From assembly GCA_024645145.1 (NCBI GenBank), contig JAHEGL010000080.1, forward strand, positions 1,893-8,071: a stretch of 6,179 nucleotides of DNA, in the 5' to 3' direction. Below the pieces are notes generated by a model that did no database searches, was not told the DNA's origin, and saw only the letters and a list, made by a program, of their open reading frames with translations. The translations under genes were made by a program, and so were the position numbers. Position 1 is the first letter of the stretch. Each line of letters starts with the position of its first letter. Positions 5,638 through 6,179 of this stretch are shown here, one piece after another. Source of the stretch: Planktotalea sp. GTDB taxonomy: Bacteria; Pseudomonadota; Alphaproteobacteria; Rhodobacterales; Rhodobacteraceae.

Positions 5638-6179
5638 ATGATGAGCGACGCCAGCGCAAATAGTGCCAGCCTAGCGCCTGAAGCAAGCTTCGGCGATTTC
5701 TTCGCGCTTTTGAAACCGCGGGTTATGACGCTAGTGGTATTCACGGCATTGGTTGGGCTTTTGGCAGCGCCGACGCCTGTGCATCCAATGATTGCTTTTG
5801 CATCGATTTTGTTTATTGCCGTCGGTGGTGGTGCCTCCGGCGCGCTAAATATGTGGTGGGACGCAGACATCGACGCAGTGATGAAACGCACGCAGAAACG
5901 TCCTATTCCTGCGGGTAAAGTCACTGAAGGCGAAGCGCTCGGATTTGGCATAGCGCTCTCTGGCCTATCCACGGTCATGCTGGGTTTGGCTTCAAACTGG
6001 GTTGCTGGCGGTTTGCTTGGCTTCACCATATTCTTCTACGTCGTAATCTACACGATGTGGCTCAAGCGTTGGACACCTCAGAACATTGTTATTGGTGGTG
6101 CCGCTGGTGCGTTCCCTCCGATGATCGGTTGGGCGGTTGCGACAGGCGAGATTTCCATTGAATCAGTGTTGATGTTCTG
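5638..6179 (+). CDS. ctaB: Heme O synthase (protoheme IX farnesyltransferase), N-terminal part, cut by the window edge
   Basis: Inner-membrane UbiA-family prenyltransferase that adds a farnesyl group to protoheme to make heme O, the precursor of the heme A used by the aa3 oxidase encoded by the surrounding cluster. The first 180 codons are present and the frame is open to the right edge; the full protein is usually about 300 residues. The first prenyl-diphosphate binding motif is intact as N71-x3-D75-x3-D79 in [19 protein letters not shown], followed by PIPAGKV. Membrane helices are visible at about 31-45, 50-68, 100-119 and 122-141, and the [19 protein letters not shown] segment (147-165) is typical of the family. 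Two ATGs are adjacent and in frame (5638 and 5641). The AAAGAG run just upstream fits the second slightly better, so the start may be 3 bp later. The second aspartate-rich motif lies beyond the window. Confidence 0.96.
   Translation, partial: MMSDASANSASLAPEASFGDFFALLKPRVMTLVVFTALVGLLAAPTPVHPMIAFASILFIAVGGGASGALNMWWDADIDAVMKRTQKRPIPAGKVTEGEALGFGIALSGLSTVMLGLASNWVAGGLLGFTIFFYVVIYTMWLKRWTPQNIVIGGAAGAFPPMIGWAVATGEISIESVLMF

Overview
The window looks like chromosomal DNA from an alphaproteobacterium, most likely a marine Rhodobacterales (Roseobacter-type) species of moderate GC content. This rests on the protein sequences (TopA, DprA, TldD, CtaC, CtaB all read as alphaproteobacterial) and on gene order: tldD lies divergent from a ctaC-ctaB cytochrome oxidase cluster, with dprA and topA nearby. 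The taxon is inferred from remembered family resemblance, not from a search. No mobile element, CRISPR array, tRNA or rRNA was seen.

Layout. Positions 1-1221 (minus) hold the N-terminal 407 codons of topA, which runs off the left edge. A 185-bp divergent spacer follows, then a plus-strand gene (1407-1862) for a small secreted protein of unknown function. It meets the end of the dprA reading frame tail to tail, sharing TTAA at 1859-1862. dprA (minus, 3007 down to 1859) is split by a single in-frame TAA at 2093-2095. The SAM-like and Rossmann domains form a 304-residue ORF, and the C-terminal winged-helix domain remains as an intact 72-residue ORF in the same frame. tldD (4516-3095, minus) lies upstream of dprA in the same direction. 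A divergent spacer of about 209 bp separates tldD from coxB/ctaC (4726-5568, plus), which is followed by ctaB (5638 to the right edge).

The genes fall into three groups. coxB and ctaB belong to aerobic respiration: the CuA subunit of an aa3-type oxidase and the heme O synthase that supplies its heme. topA and dprA are DNA-handling housekeeping genes. TldD is the catalytic half of the TldD/TldE metalloprotease.

The points most worth a second look are: the stop codon that detaches the DprA winged helix; a strong hairpin directly against the dprA start codon that would bury its ribosome binding site; a structured coxB leader with mutually exclusive hairpins and a possible 23-codon leader ORF; and the orphan secreted gene between topA and dprA. 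No clearly new multi-gene system is visible; most of the window is conserved core genome.
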